DNA from: Aphanomyces cochlioides | Taxonomy: Eukaryota; Oomycota; Saprolegniomycetes; Saprolegniales; Verrucalvaceae | Reading direction: 5' to 3' | Assembly: GCA_019828595.1 (NCBI GenBank) | Contig: JAHQRK010000005.1 | Location: 2,294,001 to 2,358,000 of the forward strand | DNA: 64,000 nucleotides | Shown: piece by piece, positions 61,711 to 64,000 of the stretch | Position numbering within the stretch: position 1 is the first letter of the stretch | How the letters are laid out: every line of letters begins with the position of its first letter | Translations under genes and position numbers: made by a program | The notes under the pieces: generated by a model | The model's input: the letters and a program-made list of their open reading frames with translations, nothing else | What the model was told of the DNA's origin: nothing | The model's database searches: none

Positions 61711-62042
61711 AGCGATTGCTCCTGTTTTGACAATCGTCAGGTCTCATTGACCAACGCACGTCTACCTCGGGTTTCGAATGACGAGTCTCCTTGATGAGAT
61801 TCGTGTTGCGTGATCAAAATGGAATGGTGGCCCAATTTCACTAATAACATGAAAGACGAGAAAGATCAAGAATGCATACACAAAGCATCGAGTGATGTTT
61901 GGAGCGATTGCTGCCAATATTGAGTCCATTCTGCTCGTTCAATGGCACTCATGGCTCCCACAGGTGGCATGTCGCCATGGACACCCAAGTGATCTCTTTT
62001 CTTTCGCTTATGCGGTTCTACAAAGCAAATATCATCCAAGGC

Positions 62043-62445
62043 TCAACCTTTCCCAGAGATACCTGTCGTGACTCCTTCATGCTCGTTGAGTGTCGCAGCC
62101 AAGGGTGAATTTGGCGCTGCTCTCTCATTTTGCGGAAAAGAGGTTTGCTGGTTGAGTATGGCTGTAACATTGGGCGTCCTCCTGACACGACCTTGGATTT
62201 TCCACTTATAGTTGCGAAGCCAGTTCTATGCCAGGCAGTGAGAGGGTGATCGCAATCGATAACTCGTTTACCATCACACGTGCCTCCGAGCAGTTCAACT
62301 GACGCGCCACCTCTTGCCGTAGTCCAAAATCTCTCTTTGTTGTCGACATGTTCTTCTCCAACAAGTATTTTTTTAGGAGCTCCACGGCCTTCTTGCTGAA
62401 GCACGTGTTCTTTGCCTCGTCGCTCACGACACTGATCCCTTCCAT
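62043..62445 (-). CDS. Possible divergent homeodomain protein
   Basis: Two exons (62445-62272, 62204-62043) joined by a GTAAAC..TATAAG intron give 111 aa. The region CFSKKAVELLKKYLLEKNMS, then RDFGLRQEVARQLNCSEARV followed across the intron by M-WKIQGRVRR has the spacing of a homeodomain (helix 1, helix 2, recognition helix with W at position 48). However the usual F49 and N51 are K and Q, so DNA contact would be atypical. An in-frame extension upstream runs into the MITE at 62557. The rest is Gln/Asn/Pro-rich. The match is by pattern only. Confidence 0.35.
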
Positions 62446-62556
62446 CGTCCCGTTCGAAGTGCCATCACGCCACGGTTGCAGTGGTGGACCACGATCTGGA
62501 TTGGCTTGCAAATCAATCTTTTCAGTCAATGAGATTGCATTCAAGATTGTACCACG

Positions 62557-63031
62557 TATTTCGGGTTGATTTGTACCTATTAGTATTTTTATTCTTGCTT
62601 TGTCCCACACTTATTGAATGTTGAGCTTGTAAGTATACATATTTCAATATAAATTCTTCACGAATGATTTGTACCTACCTCAAACCGATTGGAGAAAAGA
62701 CACCAATCATAGAGGCACTGGAGGACGAACTGTTGATGGCTCTCGTCACTGTGGATGATGTTGGATGCGATTCTGGCGATGGCAGTCGGAGCTGCGCATC
62801 GCACACTGTTTGTGGCAAGAACCTTATGGTCAATGATTTAATTGTTTCCCGTTGGGAAGTCGTTGCAACAGAGATGGCCTCTCGGCGGGGCATCCAACAA
62901 AGAGGTTGTTTAATAGAAATTGTAGAATTTTTAGCCAATCAAACTATATGATTTCGATTATGCTTTTGGGATTGATTTGTACCTATGCATCATTATTAAT
63001 AAAATTGCTAGGTATAAATCAACACGAAATA
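62557..63031. mobile_element. MITE with about 37-base inverted ends and TA target
   Basis: Left end TATTTCGGGTTGATTTGTAC (62557) and right end reversed TATTTCGTGTTGATTTATAC (63031) with similarity continuing for about 37 bases; TA at both borders. 475 bases. Internal copies of GATTTGTACCTA (near 62664 and 62974) repeat the end motif. No transposase inside. Confidence 0.75.
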
Positions 63032-63074
63032 TGGCAGAACCTCCAAAATACCATCAAGTCGTAAGCACCCTACG

Positions 63075-63257
63075 CTAGCCACCCTCGTGCCGTAGACACT
63101 CCTTCACTCCATTTGCCTTTGCCACCGCAATCCAGTTCTCTCCTCGATCATATGCGTCAACAATTCGCCGCTTAGCAGACAGTGATGTTCGCAGTCTCAT
63201 GACTGCGTCAGGGTGAAGATTTGGGTGGTGCTTGTCGGGAAGTTGTCCTGTTGTCAT
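63075..63257 (-). pseudogene. Transposase N-terminal fragment
   Basis: The minus-strand reading MTTGQLPDKHHPNLHPDAVM, then SLSAKRRIVDAYDRGENWIA with VAKANGV has the form of the helix-turn-helix start of a DDE transposase (RRIVDAYDRGENWIAVAKAN). After NGV the frame ends and no catalytic part follows. The first part of the coding region lies in the long repeat copy B. Confidence 0.6.
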
Positions 63258-63987
63258 CTTGTCTGTCCCATTCGCTTAATTAATTCAAAATTTACTTTAT
63301 TAAGTGTTGTCAAGATTAAATGGTTAACTTAATCGAAATAAGTTTACTATTCTATTTAATTTACTTTATCGAAGTAATAGTCGGACTAAATAACTATTGA
63401 ACTAATTTTTGAAATAGCTATGTTTTTTAGCAGGAGTATCTGTTCTGATTTGGTTTTTGGTGCACCTGCAAGCTGCTGGTGCGGCCGGCCGGTGGAAACT
63501 CGTGATTTTCCACACGCGACTAGTAAACTAGAGCTCTTCTCGTTAAATTCACTGTTTGTGATTGCACTGGAGGTTGTGATAGGGTGCGTAATGCAATAAT
63601 CTAACACCAGTGTCTTTATATTCCTTGAAGGGTGAAATCGAGCTTACAAAGCTGTCGTACAGAAGTCGAGTTTGTGAGGTTTATTCTGCTCTACGCTGTG
63701 CTGCTTTGCTACTTGTGCCCTTTGATTTTTGTGCCCTTTGGTTCTTTGTGTGCCTGCGCCTGTGGATCTCTTTGGTGTCGAAACATCGCCGATTCTTAAA
63801 AAAGATTAATTTTAACAGTTCAATTGTGGAATCAAAATATAGTTTATCATGGGTAAGAACAAATATACATTTTAGCAGGATATAATTATCTACTTCTCGA
63901 CCCCAATTCAGAAAAAGGAAGCGGGCTTTGAATGTGATTTGCATTCAACTTCATGTCAACCAATTTCCTCTGTTTACAGGTTATATA
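63185..63987. repeat. Long dispersed repeat, copy B
   Basis: Nearly identical to 46698-47477, with small indels (for example the extra TTTTTGTGCCCTTTGAT near 63723 and an extra TAGTCGGACTAAATAACT near 63378). It ends in the palindrome CAGGTTATATAATATATAAC at the window edge. Confidence 0.85.
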
Positions 63988-64000
63988 ATATATAACCTGC

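Overview
The window is eukaryotic nuclear DNA and most probably comes from an oomycete of the Saprolegniales, close to Aphanomyces. This is inferred from the gene set, not from a database search. Genes are compact and often only tens of bases apart. Introns are mostly 38-60 bases with GT..AG ends. Housekeeping proteins are of eukaryotic type, a GH6 cellulase-like protein and a small family of membrane-anchored purple acid phosphatases are present, and several TA-target DNA transposons lie between the genes.

Layout. 1-5.0 kb: citrate synthase, Tim22, exosome subunit Rrp40, a CSRNP-like nuclear protein and a small gene. 5-9.7 kb: a coiled-coil gene, a MITE, a second CSRNP-like gene and fragments of a local duplication. 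9.9-22.8 kb: WDR74/Nsa1, ESCRT-III CHMP4, a RABL6-like GTPase with a very long acidic tail, a secreted/transmembrane protein, VDAC, a Cbp3-like complex III chaperone fused to a WW domain, and a PD-(D/E)XK nuclease. 23-32.7 kb: an unrecognised gene facing a broken DDE transposase, mitochondrial peptidase Imp1, the TRAPP II subunit Trs120/TRAPPC9 and a charged repeat protein. 32.9-44.7 kb: a Cys-rich secreted protein, EMC5, LYRM1, LSM4, DPY30, adenylate kinase, a PDZ protein, HDDC2 and a RecQ4-like helicase. 45.1-50.3 kb: an island of mobile DNA with an intact Tc1 element, a dead pogo-like element, a long dispersed repeat and a MITE. 50.8-58.0 kb: three tandem purple acid phosphatases. 58.5-61.0 kb: an atypical dual-specificity phosphatase, membrane-anchored GH6 and a small membrane protein. 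61-64 kb: gene fragments, a MITE, a transposase N-terminal fragment and a second copy of the long repeat.

Many genes are in divergent pairs sharing promoters of about 85-130 bases. Two promoter classes stand out. One carries TATCCGG, often as the palindrome TATCCGGATA, 15-85 bases from the start codon. The other is AT-rich and carries several CCAAT boxes. The two classes barely overlap. This, the CSRNP-like/charged-protein family whose ends have been copied around the window, and the YqaJ-like nuclease are the observations most worth following up. All intron positions were placed by eye from splice signals, reading frame and family conservation; no transcript data were used.
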